Shown piece by piece: positions 31,306 through 42,934 of a DNA stretch of 64,000 nt (position 1 is its first letter; each line of letters starts with the position of its first letter). Origin of the DNA: Karstenula rhodostoma CBS 690.94 (lineage: Eukaryota > Ascomycota > Dothideomycetes > Pleosporales > Didymosphaeriaceae); contig MU001502.1 in NCBI GenBank assembly GCA_010093485.1, positions 640,057 through 704,056 of the forward strand. The letters run 5' to 3'. The position numbers and the translations under genes were made by a program. Below the pieces are notes generated by a model, which saw only the letters and a program-made list of their open reading frames with translations, ran no database searches and was not told where the DNA came from.

Positions 31306-32400
31306 ATGGCACCCCAGCCCGCGCCCGAAGACGAGCAGTTCTTCGACCGCCCCGATCTCCTCCCCACCCTCTCCGCAGCTGGCACCCTCAACTCCAACAC
31401 AATCCTCTGGTACTTCTACAACTCGCCGTGGTTCGACCAGGGCTCCAACAACAACAGCCTGCTCCGCCAGGTCGGCGGCACCCCCCAGCAGGAGCTCATC
31501 TTCAACAACCGGCTGGCCTTCGAGGAGCGCCTGCGCACAGACTACCCGTACGGCACCCAGTATGTCGTTGCGTATGAGCCCAAGGGCGACGGCGAGCCAT
31601 GGGTGATTCAGCGGCAGGAGAAGAGCGTGGATGAGAACACGGGGAAGACGGCGAAGACGGAAGTTACGGCGACGTACTACACGCAGGGGACGCGCATCGT
31701 CATGGCGAAGAGCCTGCTGGATGTGCTGCAGACGCGCATGCTGAGCGTGAGCACGCAGCTGCAGGAGCTTATGGAGCTATCCAAGGGTCTATCGCATTTC
31801 AGCCCCGCGACGGGACACACGTACGTTCCGCCGTCGTTCGACCTCGCAAAGGCCAACAGCGCGAGTCGTGGAGGCAGTCGCGCAGGCAGCCGTGGTGGAA
31901 GTCCCGCCCCCGAACAGTCGCAGTCGCAGACACAGACCGGCGCGCAGCCCACCGCAGACCCCTTCGAAACCTTCTCCGACGCCTTCTTCCTGCGCTCGCT
32001 CGACCGCACAGAAGCCTACTTCGAGGAGTACGTCGACGAGAACCCGCTGCAGGGTGAGCCGGGCTCCTTCGTGCTCACGCACAGCTGGCGCAACACGGTG
32101 ACGCGGCGCGAAGAGGAGAAGAAGCGCACCGAGCAGGCCGCCGCACAACAAGCTGCCGCCGCGCAAGCAGCAACACAACCTACCCAGCTGTCCATCTCCA
32201 CCACGGGCGCCGTCTCCCAGACGCAGAGCGGCCTCCAGTCCTCCACCTCGACCCCCAAGCCCGCCACGCCCGCCACCGAGTCCTTCTCCCGCAAGGCCAG
32301 CGTTGCCTCCCAGCCGAAGCCGGGCAAGGAGAAGCGCCGAAAGTCAAAGGGACCCGGCAGCTTCGCGAGTCCGGTTACGCCCACGGGACCACAGATATAG
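31306..32400 (+). CDS. MED6: Mediator of RNA polymerase II transcription subunit 6
   Basis: Head-module subunit of Mediator, bridging activators and RNA polymerase II. Intronless, 364 aa, start at MAPQPAPEDEQFF. The conserved core is visible: NTILWYFYNSPWFDQGSNN (about residues 30-48), then RLAFEERLRT, AYEPKGDGEPWVIQRQEK, TATYYTQGTRIVMAKSLLDV (the MED6 'YY..G....AP/K' block) and a helix ending LMELSKGLSHFSPATGHTY. Beyond about residue 180 the chain is low-complexity (GSRAGSRGG, Gln/Ala-rich repeats), apart from a second conserved helix pair FSDAFFLRSLDRTEAYFEEY, and ends in a basic KEKRRKSKGPGSF tail. GC content is high and codon bias strong. Confidence 0.95.
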   Translation: MAPQPAPEDEQFFDRPDLLPTLSAAGTLNSNTILWYFYNSPWFDQGSNNNSLLRQVGGTPQQELIFNNRLAFEERLRTDYPYGTQYVVAYEPKGDGEPWVIQRQEKSVDENTGKTAKTEVTATYYTQGTRIVMAKSLLDVLQTRMLSVSTQLQELMELSKGLSHFSPATGHTYVPPSFDLAKANSASRGGSRAGSRGGSPAPEQSQSQTQTGAQPTADPFETFSDAFFLRSLDRTEAYFEEYVDENPLQGEPGSFVLTHSWRNTVTRREEEKKRTEQAAAQQAAAAQAATQPTQLSISTTGAVSQTQSGLQSSTSTPKPATPATESFSRKASVASQPKPGKEKRRKSKGPGSFASPVTPTGPQI

Positions 32401-33838
32401 CCCACCTCCGGGGCTTCACGTTGGCCGTCTCCGCGCCGATTCAATGGCGGGTGCATCTCTCCACCGGTGTCTGTGAAGGTAGCGTGGAGACAGACGGTGG
32501 AGACATACGGCGGTGGAGCGGTGCTCGCGTGACACGTCTTTCGGATTCCGTTGTTTTGATTAAGTGATACCCCTCCTGGCTCCGTCATTGGTTCTCTGCT
32601 GCGAATTCCACCCGGGCGCACGTACATGTATGTGCATGTGCATGTGCATGTGCGCATGCACGTAGGCTGCACGGCGCCAGAACAACCAGCCAGGCATTTC
32701 TTTCCCTTTCGTTTCCACACTGTAACGGCATGGTGGCTGGCATTGCATTGCACAGCGTCTGCATACGCAGCGGACTCGAGACTGAGTCCCGCCCCTTGCC
32801 TTGCTTCTTCCTAACCTAACTACGTAGATTGTACCAATACACGTTTCTGCATATGCAGGCTGCCAGACTAGACTGCACTAGATCGGCCATGCCACGAGAT
32901 CATGCCCCCCTTTTGCTTCCGCGTGTACCTCGGTGGCGAGCGGAAATGGCATGCTATGGCATGCCCCAGGTTTCACATTGTGCATGCGGCCGTCAAAGTT
33001 ACTTGCCAAGTAGTGTGCGTTAGTCACTGTTAGTGGCTTAGTGTGGTGGGCTGCGAGTACACTATTGTCCATAGCACTATTGAAGGGGGCTGGCGCTTGC
33101 GTCACGCGCGTCCGTGTAAGGGTCGCCATGAACAGGCAGCACTGTATGAGTGTAGTCGTTGCACATTTCTTGTTCATTGCTGTTTACAGTGTATGTGACC
33201 TACACATGTGGAGTCGGGAAGTGGGAAGTGCGAAGTGAAAAGTGGGAGCGCTGGCAACCGCAGCCATGGCACTTGCACCTCCTTGCACCGTTAGCCAGAT
33301 TCATCACATTCGCAGAAGACGGTGTGTGAGTGGGTAAATCCCGAAGCACCAGCGCCGCATGGCAGTGGTGCTCCTGACGGATACGAGTCTTGACTATCTA
33401 TTCATCCCTTGCGCGAAACGAAATCGCAAATTCAATAAAAAACGCCCTTCCCGTCATGTCAGATATCAGTTTGTTTCATCCCAATCCAACCCCTTCCATA
33501 TGCAGTTTGTAATGCACCCAAGCAGTAACAAAGGAGAGATACCAAAGAGTTGCTTCTTAAAATGATACAATGTGCCAGAGTACAGAGCATGTGTGTACTG
33601 AGGCGAGAAGCAGAGAAGAGAGACATGGGTGAAAGGGTAATGCGGGTATCCGTTCGGTTCTGAGAGAGGAGAGGAGAGTAAGGAAATGGTATCTCTAGCG
33701 CTACAAACTCGAGTATGGTGGGAAGCTCCATGCAACCTAGGGATCCTCCTGGAATATGGTTTGTTGAAAGGGAGTTTTCTGTTTGGTCCCGGAAAAAAAG
33801 AAAAAGAAAAAAAATCCAAGGGATGAAAAGTGTCAAGA
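32401..33838. other. Intergenic region between MED6 and the kinase gene
   Basis: 1.44 kb between two convergent genes. Holds a GTGCAT microsatellite at about 32629-32660. An A/G run AAAAAAAGAAAAAGAAAAAAAA lies at about 33793. No supported gene. Confidence 0.5.
32629..32660 (+). repeat. GTGCAT hexanucleotide microsatellite
   Basis: Four to five near-perfect ATGTGC units ending in a self-complementary GTGCGCATGCAC, so the run can fold on itself. Confidence 0.7.
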
Positions 33839-35785
33839 CTACAAGTGGAGGTCATTCCAACCTCCAACCCACTCAAGGTCCCCAATGTCGTCGTGCAAAG
33901 GTGCATGGTTACGACGCCAGTCTTTACTCAGACTCCAGGGGTCAATGTCCTTGCTCTTGGGCTTTGAGAAGATATCAGCATTCTCGGCCTGCGGGCTGGG
34001 GCCCCATTGAATAGGGCGCCTCCAGCTTCCGGACCGGCTTCGCTTCCGGGCGGAGTTCGGAGTCGGTTGCTGTTGCTTGATGGTCTTCGCAGGCGTCTTC
34101 GCAGATTTCTGAGGAGTGTGCTGCGGAGACTGCGGAGCGCGCCTACGATCGCCAAGAGCAGCCCATTTGTCGGCGGTGGTGCGCTTGGAAGGTGGGGAGT
34201 AGCGCCCGGGAGCCGCATTGTGCTCTTCGAAGATGAAGCCAGTCTGCTCACTAACATGGCTGGTGGACATTTGGCTCGGTTTGGGGGAGCGGCTCCTGCT
34301 GTTGTTGACCATGGCAGGGTTCTTGAGCTCAGAAAGGCCGCCGCGCGGGGTGGAGACCCCGGAACCGGCCTCTGACTGAACAAACGCCTTCTCCTTCTTA
34401 GGTGTGAAGCTGTTCTCGATTTCCTCGATGGTGATATCGTCGTCCTCTTCGTCCCAAAGATCGCTCCAGCTCTTGGAGATGACATCGCGCTTCTTGCCGA
34501 ACACCGACGCCATGCTGTTGAAGGCCTTGGCCGGTAGCGAGGCAGCAATGGGCATGGGCTTTGATCGAGCAATGTTCATAGGTGCCGCAGCGAGAGGGTT
34601 GAACGAAAGGCCCAAGCCGGAATCGATAGACAACCCGAGACCCGAATCGGCGAAGGACCCGGCGGGGTTGGCAGGCTTCACATCGTACCAAGAACGACCA
34701 CCATGACCAGCATAGAGATCATCGGGATAAATCTCAGTATCCGGAATGACTGACAGCTGACGGATAGGCTGAGGTGGGGACATGGCTAGAGCCTTGGCCC
34801 AAGGGAAAGATCCACCTTGTTCGAGCTGAGGGGTCGAGACAGAGGGCGTGCGAAGAGGCTCACGATTGGCGCTGGCAACAACCGGGTCGGCAAGGTCCTC
34901 GGTGCAGAAGTCGTCGAGGGTCTCGTCGTCGATGGTGAAGCTGACAACACGATCAAGTGCTTCCTTGACACGCGACAAATCACGCTTCTCAGGGTCGATA
35001 GCGAGGCAGTGGATCAGAACCTCGAAGGTGTCTTGGGACATGTTGGGGAAGACATCGAAGAGGCTTTGACGATCGAGAGCGAAATCGGCGTACAAAGGAT
35101 CCGAGGCTGAGGGGACAGCGAAGGGGTTGCGCGAAAACAAAACGTTCAACAGGCAAATACCAATGGCCCAGATGTCTGCCTTGGGGGTAGAGTAGCCAGC
35201 GTTGGTAGGGTCATACTGCTCGGGCGCCATGTAGCGATCGCTACCAACGGCGACCTCCCAGGACCAGGCATCGGTAGTAGCAAGGCCAAAGTCACCGAGC
35301 TTCATCAAGCCAGACTGCGTCAGGAAGATGTTCTCTGGCTTGATGTCGCGATGATAGATGCCCTTGGAATGCATGGATTCGACAGCACCGACCAGTTGAT
35401 GCATGAAGTCACGCACATGCTCGGTCTCTAGAGGTCCCTTATCCAGACGGATGGCTTCGTAGAGGTCGCCATTGGAACAAAACTCCAGGACAAGGTAGAC
35501 GTGGTTGGTGGTCTCGAACGATTGAAGGAGGTTGACGATGTTGGGGTGAGAACCGAGGCGAAGGTGGATGCCAAGCTCCTCCGAGCGTTCGTCGACGGCG
35601 AAGGCGGTGGGGCAGTTGACGGCAGCAGTCGACTTGGTGATGACCTTGATGGCAACGAGCTCATCGGTTACGAGGTCCTTGGCCTGGAAGACCATGCCGA
35701 AGGAGCCATGATTGAGAGGCGATATGGTTTCATATCGTCCATTGAGCACAACACCCTCGTGAAGCTGGTTGCGCATGCACTCCAT
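33839..35785 (-). CDS. Ser/Thr protein kinase, Ran1/Ksp1 family
   Basis: Kinases of this group couple nutrient status to meiosis, filamentous growth or autophagy in yeasts. From the first in-frame ATG (35783-35785, MECMRNQLHEGV) the product is 648 aa. It has a Gly loop LNHGSFGMVF (about residues 24-33), ATP-binding K47 in VAIKV, HRDIKPENIF, LGDFGLATT, MAPEQYDP and the family helix RSEELGIHLRLGSHPNIVNL. The domain ends near residue 310. A long Ser/Pro-rich regulatory tail follows, with an acidic-aromatic block (SWSDLWDEEDDDITIEEIE) and a final WVGGWNDLHL. The reading frame stays open about 165 nt upstream of this ATG without another ATG, to a TAG; a CAATAG there could be a splice acceptor, so an extra 5' exon is possible. 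Confidence 0.88.
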   Translation of the reverse strand: MECMRNQLHEGVVLNGRYETISPLNHGSFGMVFQAKDLVTDELVAIKVITKSTAAVNCPTAFAVDERSEELGIHLRLGSHPNIVNLLQSFETTNHVYLVLEFCSNGDLYEAIRLDKGPLETEHVRDFMHQLVGAVESMHSKGIYHRDIKPENIFLTQSGLMKLGDFGLATTDAWSWEVAVGSDRYMAPEQYDPTNAGYSTPKADIWAIGICLLNVLFSRNPFAVPSASDPLYADFALDRQSLFDVFPNMSQDTFEVLIHCLAIDPEKRDLSRVKEALDRVVSFTIDDETLDDFCTEDLADPVVASANREPLRTPSVSTPQLEQGGSFPWAKALAMSPPQPIRQLSVIPDTEIYPDDLYAGHGGRSWYDVKPANPAGSFADSGLGLSIDSGLGLSFNPLAAAPMNIARSKPMPIAASLPAKAFNSMASVFGKKRDVISKSWSDLWDEEDDDITIEEIENSFTPKKEKAFVQSEAGSGVSTPRGGLSELKNPAMVNNSRSRSPKPSQMSTSHVSEQTGFIFEEHNAAPGRYSPPSKRTTADKWAALGDRRRAPQSPQHTPQKSAKTPAKTIKQQQPTPNSARKRSRSGSWRRPIQWGPSPQAENADIFSKPKSKDIDPWSLSKDWRRNHAPLHDDIGDLEWVGGWNDLHL

Positions 35786-38700
35786 GGGGAACTCCTTGGA
35801 AAAAGGAAGCGGAGGTTGCCGAGGGAATCCAAAGGTATACCCGGTGGCGGAGCGCGGAAAGGTGGGTTGAGCACGCGAGGTGGAACGCTGACGTGAAATG
35901 TCGTAATCAAACAAAAGGGTCGACGGCCGTCGAGCCCACGAAGCGATGATCTATTGCACTTTTAGGTGTCGCAAGCTTCGGCGAAGATAGGAATAAATGT
36001 TTTTATGATGGTCCGGTTCCGGGATGGCGTAAAAAGCACAGAAGAAATGTCGTCAAGTAAACAGGGTGCAGGGTGCAGTAGGTGGGTTCGAGAGGAACTG
36101 GTGACAAGAAAGCCGTCGGAGATATGAACAGGGGTCCGTGGGCTGCAAAGACAAGGAAAGTCTCAAGAGAGTGTGGTGCTCATTGGCTGTATTAATTTTG
36201 TATGGATAACCCGAGTCAACGAGCGGTTGGAAAGAAAGACTGGTCGGAGGTCCTAGACGTCCGAGGAATGGCAAGAGCAAGAGTGTCGCTGCGTGAGGTG
36301 GATATGGAGAGAGTCGTAAAACACGTGGAAGGCGTAGGAGTAGACAGGATGGGGTGTCTAGGGCGGAGTCGTTGGCGGTGAGTCAGCGGCAAGACTCAGT
36401 CGATGGCTGGCAAAGGACTCGAGGACGAGGATGCTGGGAGAGGCGGCCTTCACTGGCAGCGGACGACGACCGAGAGAAGCATCCAAGGTCCCGCCGCGAA
36501 GCTGGGGAGGCCGACGTCGAGGCCGAGGCTGATGTGAGGATCGGAGGTCCGGGGCGCAGGGCGAAGGTGTGAAGTTGTCGGTGATGGCCGAGAGCTGCTT
36601 CCGCTGTCACATCAAAAACCAGTTGCAGTAGGTAGATGATGCGTTATATGGTCGCGGGTTTTGTGTGGATGAGGCGGGATGAGGCGGGATGAGGGACGGA
36701 GACGCAGTCGGGGGATGTGTCGTCGAGGTGAGCGAGGCAGGAGCGGGTTGCGAGGGTAACGAAAGAGGAATGTACGAGCAGTGGGATTAGAGGGGAGGAC
36801 GGTGTAGAAGGAGGAATGCGGGATGCGGGAGGGACGCTCAAAACGACGACGACGAGGGTGAGATGTTGTACTCTAGCACATTGCAAGCTTCGGTGAGAGA
36901 TGGACGCCGCAGGAGTGAGCAGGGAAGGGGGCCTATATGACTGATACGAGGATGACCAAGGACGCTTTGCTTCATGCGGCTAGCAGGGCGCTAACGAAGC
37001 CCTGGTCCCTGGCAGGTGCCTCCTGCCTCCAATGCGAGAAGCTTCGAGTGGTCGGAGCACCTGGCTGGCCGCTGGCTGCTGGCTGCGGTGCTGTCCTCTT
37101 CCTCGTTCCGGCTGTGCGTGCCAGCGCGCTTCCACGTCCTCCTAGGCAGTTCTAGTTTACTGTGTTGTGTACTCGGCACCCCCTCCAGCCCTTTCCCTCC
37201 ACGGCGCATGGTGGCTCCACCTGCTTTCCTTTCCTTCCGCGAGCACGCTGGCGGCTGTCCTCGTCGACCGACCCGAAACGATGACGCTCCCCTGAGGGCT
37301 CCGGCGGCGGTCGCTGCCTCTCGCAATTCGCAATCGCACGTTAGCCAAGGGCGGCGGCGGCGGCACGGCTTCGGACTACCCAGAACTGGGCACGGCAGCA
37401 TGTCCCAGCCAAAGGCGAAGGCAGCCACCTGGCAAGCAGGCTCGGCCTTCTTTGTCTTCGGAAACCTGCCACAGCGCAGGCCCTGGTCCCCACGACGTCG
37501 CACCACATCACAGCTGGCCTCTGATTGGCATGCCTTTGCGTGCTTCCGCTGATCGCAGCCTTCTTCCACCCTTCCAAAATGCCGTTATCGTCCATCTGCC
37601 AGAACATCGAGAGCCCTGGCCCTCATTTCCACCTCGCCGGCTCTTTGAGCGCCTTGTCGCACCCGTCTTCAGCAGTGGTTTCTGTCAGGGGCTGCTTGGA
37701 CGAGCCCCTCCAAGTGAACACGCATGTGTTTCAACGCGCTGCCGCTCGGAAACCCTTTGGTGAGCCCACTCTGAGCACGGCCGGCGGGTACTCGCCGTGA
37801 CACCTTGGGCCTGGGGAACGCTATGCTGTCTCCCTCCCGGTCCGTGGCTTGCCTACTGTGTACCTCTCTCCAGCGCGAATCGCTTCAAGCATCGTGGCCT
37901 CGACACTCTGCCCGGCAAAGTGTTGGCGGAGATGAAACAAAGTCGGTGTAAGGCCGTCTGCACGAATAACAACGTGGCAAGACGAATCCTCGCTGCCTAG
38001 GCCCTGTGGTCGCGTCCGGCTTCGGACGGGCGCCTATTGTCATTGTTCCGTAGCGTGCCGCCATTCCGCACCTAGACTTACAACAAGATTCCTTAATCCT
38101 GGAGCTTGCAGTATCCTACATGAACTCGCCACACACAGAACACGAGGACAGCACAAGGCTCCACCTTGCCCCCCTGCTTTCGAGGGCGGTGAGAAGCGAC
38201 AACAGAAAAAGGTAGAGACAACACACTGAACTCGGCTCGTGTCTAGCCTATAGCTTACTGAACACATCCACTCCTTCAGTACTAAATAGTGGATTGATGG
38301 TGTGGAGCTGCGGTCCGCTCTGCAGCTGCAGGGGCTGTCAAGTCGGATCGCGGATCACACTGGGCAATCTGATGCCCATCCAGCTTCAGGAAGTCTGTTT
38401 GTTTATTTACTTCGGGATCAATCGGTACATCATGTGGGCTGCGGACTTGGGACGGGCACACGAGCAGTCTGGTGCGCTTGTCTTGCCAGCCCAGGGGCCA
38501 GAAACACACTGCGAAAGTTGGTGATGCGTCGCGCACAATGCTCGTTGCCCACCGCAAGTTTTTGCTGACCATCCACTCTGGAATTTTTCTCTTACACGTT
38601 GATTTCTACGCCTTCACATTCGTGTCTCGTTACCGGGCGGTGCCCTGTTCTGCTAGCCTATATCACACGGATTGCCTTGCTTGTCTTTGCACCTGCTCTC

Positions 38701-38830
38701 AACGCAAAGCATTGAGCCAACCACAGCGTGTCGCGGTACACCACCCGTAACACGTTGTTTGTATTTTTTGAAAATCCTGCACTCACCGCCCCTCACCGCT
38801 TTCTCGAACCAACAACAGCCTGCGACGACA
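35786..38830. other. 3-kb gene-free region upstream of the kinase and UTR4
   Basis: Between two divergently transcribed genes. The left ~900 bp is strongly purine-rich on the plus strand (pyrimidine-rich on the kinase's strand), consistent with a long kinase 5' leader. It has a GATGAGGCGG tandem run at about 36668-36695. At 38013-38028, CGTCCG GCTT CGGACG forms a perfect short hairpin. Many long open frames on both strands of 36.9-37.8 kb reflect high GC and have no protein character. Confidence 0.5.
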
Positions 38831-40984
38831 ATGTCTCACGCAGGCATCGACCAGGCGCGATGGGATGACTTTCAACTTGTTCTGCTTGATATTGGTGAGT
38901 GCCCACTGCCAACTGTCTGCCCCGCCAGCTGCTCGCGGCAGTTTCTGCTGGCGGCGCAGCCCATCCAACTGCCGACGAGCTTCTTTGGTTCGGTCTAGCC
39001 AGCAGCCTTCGCGATGCACGACAGTCACGCCCAAGCACACGAGTCCTTGATCGCGTGTGCGCTGGGTTGTGTTCGGGGGCTGCACCCCAGTTTGACGCCA
39101 CCATGCCCAGCCATCTTGCGGTCTCGAACCACCAGAACATGCACGCAACCGTTACGCAAGAAAACACTGACACTGCTGTGTAACGCTTGCAGAGGGAACC
39201 ATTTCTAGCATCTCTTTCGTCAAAGACGTCCTGGTAAGCCGTCTCTCCTTCTCCCGTGTTGGTAACCAGTCCTTGTCGTCGCAACGAGGTCGCTTCCCCG
39301 CAGTCAAGAGCGCGTGTGATCACTGGCTCCAAACGGGCCGCTGTCCAGCCTTCTGGACCTCTCTCGGATATCTTCAAGCCACTCATTTCCTTTCTGGGTG
39401 CTACTCTGTCTTCTCCGGATTCCACCACCATCTTTAACCTTCCATGATCCATCACGCGATATGTCTAGTATCAGACGGACACAATGTCCGCCTACCCTAG
39501 GGCCACTTGCTCACCATGACAGTATCCGTATGCAGTCGACCGTCTCGCGAAGCTTTCCCGCGACTCGTGGCACGATCCGGACTTCCAGGACCTAATTGCG
39601 GGGTTTCCTGAAGAGACGAGACCGAATGCCGAGACGCTGCTCGCTCATGTGCAGGACTTGACGCGTAGGGACATCAAAGCCGTGTACTTGAAGCAACTAC
39701 AAGGTAGGCGCCCCTACTGCGTAGATTCTGTTATCGGTTCTGTTCAGCCGTTATCGCAAGCACATCCCCAATCTTCAGTATCGCTATCCCGGGGTTTCCT
39801 AGCGATCATCGCCACGTCAGGTCCGCGATCTACGCCTCATGTTAGCGGAAATCGGTCAATTGGACCATCGCAAGCAGCGGACCTTGCCATAATCCACTTC
39901 GCTGTCATAGCACTCTGAAGAAGCGCTGCGTTAACGCGTCACGTCAACCCAGCCTCGTTGTTCGTATTGGCTTACCGCAACTATACCGACCGCGCTTCTG
40001 ATTACCAAGTTTCATCGCAATTGTCTTGCAGGGGTCCTTGCTACAATGCCGACCCCCGAATATTGCTTTGGAGTTCAGTCTGACCACTTCAATAGGCAAG
40101 TTGTGGAAGACTGGTTATGAGGAAGGCGACCTCATAACTCCTCTCTTCGACGATGTGGTACCAACACTGGAGGCCTGGAAGAATGCAGGCAAAACACTCG
40201 CCATCTTCAGCTCCGGCAGCGTCCAAGCCCAGCTGCAATTCTTCTCTTTCGTCCGTGATGGTGCAACGACACGCAATCTGAAGCCCCTCTTTGCAGCTCA
40301 CTTCGATCCCACTACCGCCGGCTCCAAGCTCGAGAAGGGCTCCTATGAAAAGATCTGTAGCGAAATGGGTCAGAAAGGTGCTCAAGCGACCTTCCTTACC
40401 GATAACATCAAAGGTACGTAGCACTCTCACTCGATGTCATTCCAATGGTCCCACAATTTTCTTATCACTCTATTCTATTCTCCGATTACGCGCGGGTCTC
40501 CTACGCGCCCTACCCCGGGCGATTCGCTACGTGTTTACTTGAAACGTCTCCGATCAAGCACCCGCCCGTATCGCCCCAGGTCCACGGCGCAGCAGCTCCG
40601 CCTCTATTAATACGGTCCTTCAAACAACGGGATCCCGACATCAATCAGCCCTCATCAATGCAACTCCGCTCTGTTTCGGAGTCGTTGTGTCAAACCACAC
40701 CATTTCGTCATTGCGCACGGCCATTAATTTGCACAAACAAGCCAAGGATTCCAGCTCCGCATTTCCATTTGCAGATCGTTTCGTTTCATTATGTCGTCCA
40801 ATCACGTTTAATACCTGCGTTATTCAAGACAAACAGCACGCTGACATGCAGGTATACAGAAGCAGAAGCTGCGAAGGACGCCGGTGTATATACCATTCTG
40901 GTGGATCGTCCCGGCAACGCGCCGTTGGCTGAGCAGGATAGGGAGCGCTTTCCCGTCATCCAACAATTGACGGATCTGCCGTAG
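38831..40984 (+). CDS. UTR4: Enolase-phosphatase E1 (2,3-diketo-5-methylthio-1-phosphopentane phosphatase), methionine salvage
   Basis: HAD-superfamily enzyme of the methylthioadenosine cycle that enolises and dephosphorylates diketomethylthiopentyl-1-phosphate. Five exons: 38831-38894, 39193-39233, 39523-39703, 40096-40413 and 40860-40984; 242 aa, the normal length. Motif I forms over intron 1 (VLLDIEGTISSISFVKDVL: the Asp nucleophile with Glu at the usual +2 position). The chain continues YAVDRLAKLSRDSW, LKQLQGKLWKTGYEEGDL across intron 3, motif II IFSSGSVQAQ, motif III Lys in KLEKGSYEKI, and motif IV FLTDNIKEAEAAKDAGV across intron 4. All junctions are in phase. The four introns are 298, 289, 392 and 446 bp, nearly twice the coding length in total and far longer than elsewhere in the window. 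Confidence 0.93.
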
Positions 40985-42184
40985 TTCCGAGCAATGCTCC
41001 AGATCGCCGCGCAACGTCATATCCGAATGACATGCGTTGCCCGGGACGCTCCGCATGAACACGGTCACAACGGTGTCTGCTGTGTACACGCAAGGCTCGT
41101 GGGAAGGGGCTGTGGCATGCTGCAGATGCTATACCTAGATCAAGTCAACAAGTCCTCTCGTTGGGGCCGAAGGAATACTATTGCAAATCAAACACATGCC
41201 AACACCCACCACCAACAACTGCCAACGCAGGAGTGCATACAACACGTTTCAACGCAGTGACGTAGCAGCCTTGACCACGCCGGTCTCCTTAATCTTTTAC
41301 CTGAACGCCCATGCCCCGATATCTGTTGTATACATACATACGGCACGTGTAAATAAACAACACGGACCAACCCCCACCACAACCGCTGCCCGCGACATGC
41401 GCGGTTATTCTCGCAATGTGTATCCCGCAATGCGTATCGCAACCTGCGACACTCGTCACAAAAGGCGTGATCGTCTGGTGATCGGTTGTCGTAGGGCAGG
41501 TGGGGTATCGAGAGTGGCTCTGTTGCGAAACGGTTGCAGCTTCGCATGGAGAGACAACCGGCTCGGTCGTGTGGACGTCAGGTGTCCACTGTATTTAATG
41601 CGACTGCTGCTTTACGCGGCTGGCCCGTCTAGTCCTTTTGGTGTGGGTGAGTGGGGACGGTGTGTTCGATGGCGTTCTGAGGGTGTATTGCGTGGATAAG
41701 GGGCGGTGAACAGAGTGACGTGCTGGGTCTGCGCTAAAGCATTGCATGGCTGGCCCTTTACCGGATGCCCACGCTGGAATGTGGTACTCTGAGTTTCTGA
41801 GGCTTGTTCTATTGTCTTCGTCAGTACAGCACCAGGAGGAAGTCTGAGTACAGCGTGCTACCCCAGGGTAGGCAATATTTAGACCGATTGTACTCAGATT
41901 TTTGCCTTGGTGCCGTAGAAAAATCATGTCAATTGGGCACATGCCCGTAGCAGTCGCTTTCCTAAGACGTGGGTTAGTTGCCATGCTGTAAAGGCGTTGT
42001 GCTCTTCTAACTCTTTATTCATCTCGATTCAGCATCTACAGTGTGCCGTAACGATAAGATCCCTTTCCCCCTTCCACATGTCTATGTTGCGGTATGTCAT
42101 TGGCTTTCTGAGACAGATGCTGACATTCTCGATCTTGGGGTTCAAAACCCTCTTTCCGCATCTACAAAAGTGCCGTAAGGCCAA
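40985..42184. other. Intergenic region
   Basis: 1.2 kb between two convergent genes. No supported gene or repeat. Confidence 0.5.
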
Positions 42185-42934
42185 TCACTCGTTATCAACG
42201 GTAAACCTCGCATGGACCTTGACCTCCACGCCTACATCTTGAGGCTCGTAGTCCCACTCACTTTTCTGAATGCTTCCGCTCTTCGCCTTGCCAAGGTGAA
42301 TCTTGGCTTTCGTATACGTTGTATACTGCACATTTTCCTTCACCAGCACTGCTCTGACCTTGCTCACGGCCTCTTCCTCGCTCAGCCCGCCAAAACCTTC
42401 CGCGTAATCCCTGGCCTTACGGATCGCATGCCTGGCTGCATCTTTGCGTGCCTTTGCCTCCACGGTAGCTCGGGTAGACGGCGTGAGCACCCATTCCAAG
42501 CATTTTATCTTGACGTTTTCCATAGAGCCGATTGTAGTTGCGAGACGCGCGAGGAGTGCAAAGTCGCGGAACTCGATGATCAAGTCCGCCGATGCAGAGA
42601 ATGTGTGTTGGTACGAAGAGCTTTTGGAGAACGACAAGGTGCTGTTGTAGCTGCTGTCCTGCACTCTGTCGCGGCCTTGCGATGTCTCGAATGATTTCAG
42701 TGAGTAGTGCGAGATTGCGGCGTTGTCCTCCAGCTTGGTGGAGCCGGTGGTGGTGTTTTGGGGACAGTATGGCGCGATCGCGTCGCAGAGGGAATTTATG
42801 ATTGAGGCAACGCTGGACTCAGCCTCCTGTACGGTAGGGAACGACTTTGTTTGCACATGCAGGGTAAGGATACTGCGTTCGGCAGGGTGATAGTTGATTC
42901 CCACGCCGGCTACGTGGATTTCCAATGGAGACAT
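42185..42934 (-). CDS. SIMPL-domain (DUF541-type) protein
   Basis: Intronless, 249 aa. The N-terminal half has the SIMPL pattern: a start with HVAGVGINYHPAERSILTLHV, then alternating strands and a helix (PTVQEAESSVASIINSLCDA). The second half has the usual SMENVKIKCLEWVLTPSTRA strand-helix unit with a charged helix (KARKDAARHAIRKARDYAEG). Bacterial and periplasmic relatives act in outer-membrane or oxidative-stress contexts, and mammalian SIMPL is a signalling adaptor. The fungal role is not established, and I infer none. No signal peptide. Confidence 0.8.
   Translation of the reverse strand: MSPLEIHVAGVGINYHPAERSILTLHVQTKSFPTVQEAESSVASIINSLCDAIAPYCPQNTTTGSTKLEDNAAISHYSLKSFETSQGRDRVQDSSYNSTLSFSKSSSYQHTFSASADLIIEFRDFALLARLATTIGSMENVKIKCLEWVLTPSTRATVEAKARKDAARHAIRKARDYAEGFGGLSEEEAVSKVRAVLVKENVQYTTYTKAKIHLGKAKSGSIQKSEWDYEPQDVGVEVKVHARFTVDNE

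Noticed and set aside
36991..37569. Overlapping 178- and 192-codon open frames on both strands
   Set aside because: High-GC region with open frames in several phases at once; Cys/Arg/Pro-rich composition without domains or splice logic.
38013..38028. Perfect 6-bp stem hairpin CGTCCG-GCTT-CGGACG
   Set aside because: Isolated short palindrome in GC-rich DNA; expected by chance and without associated gene.
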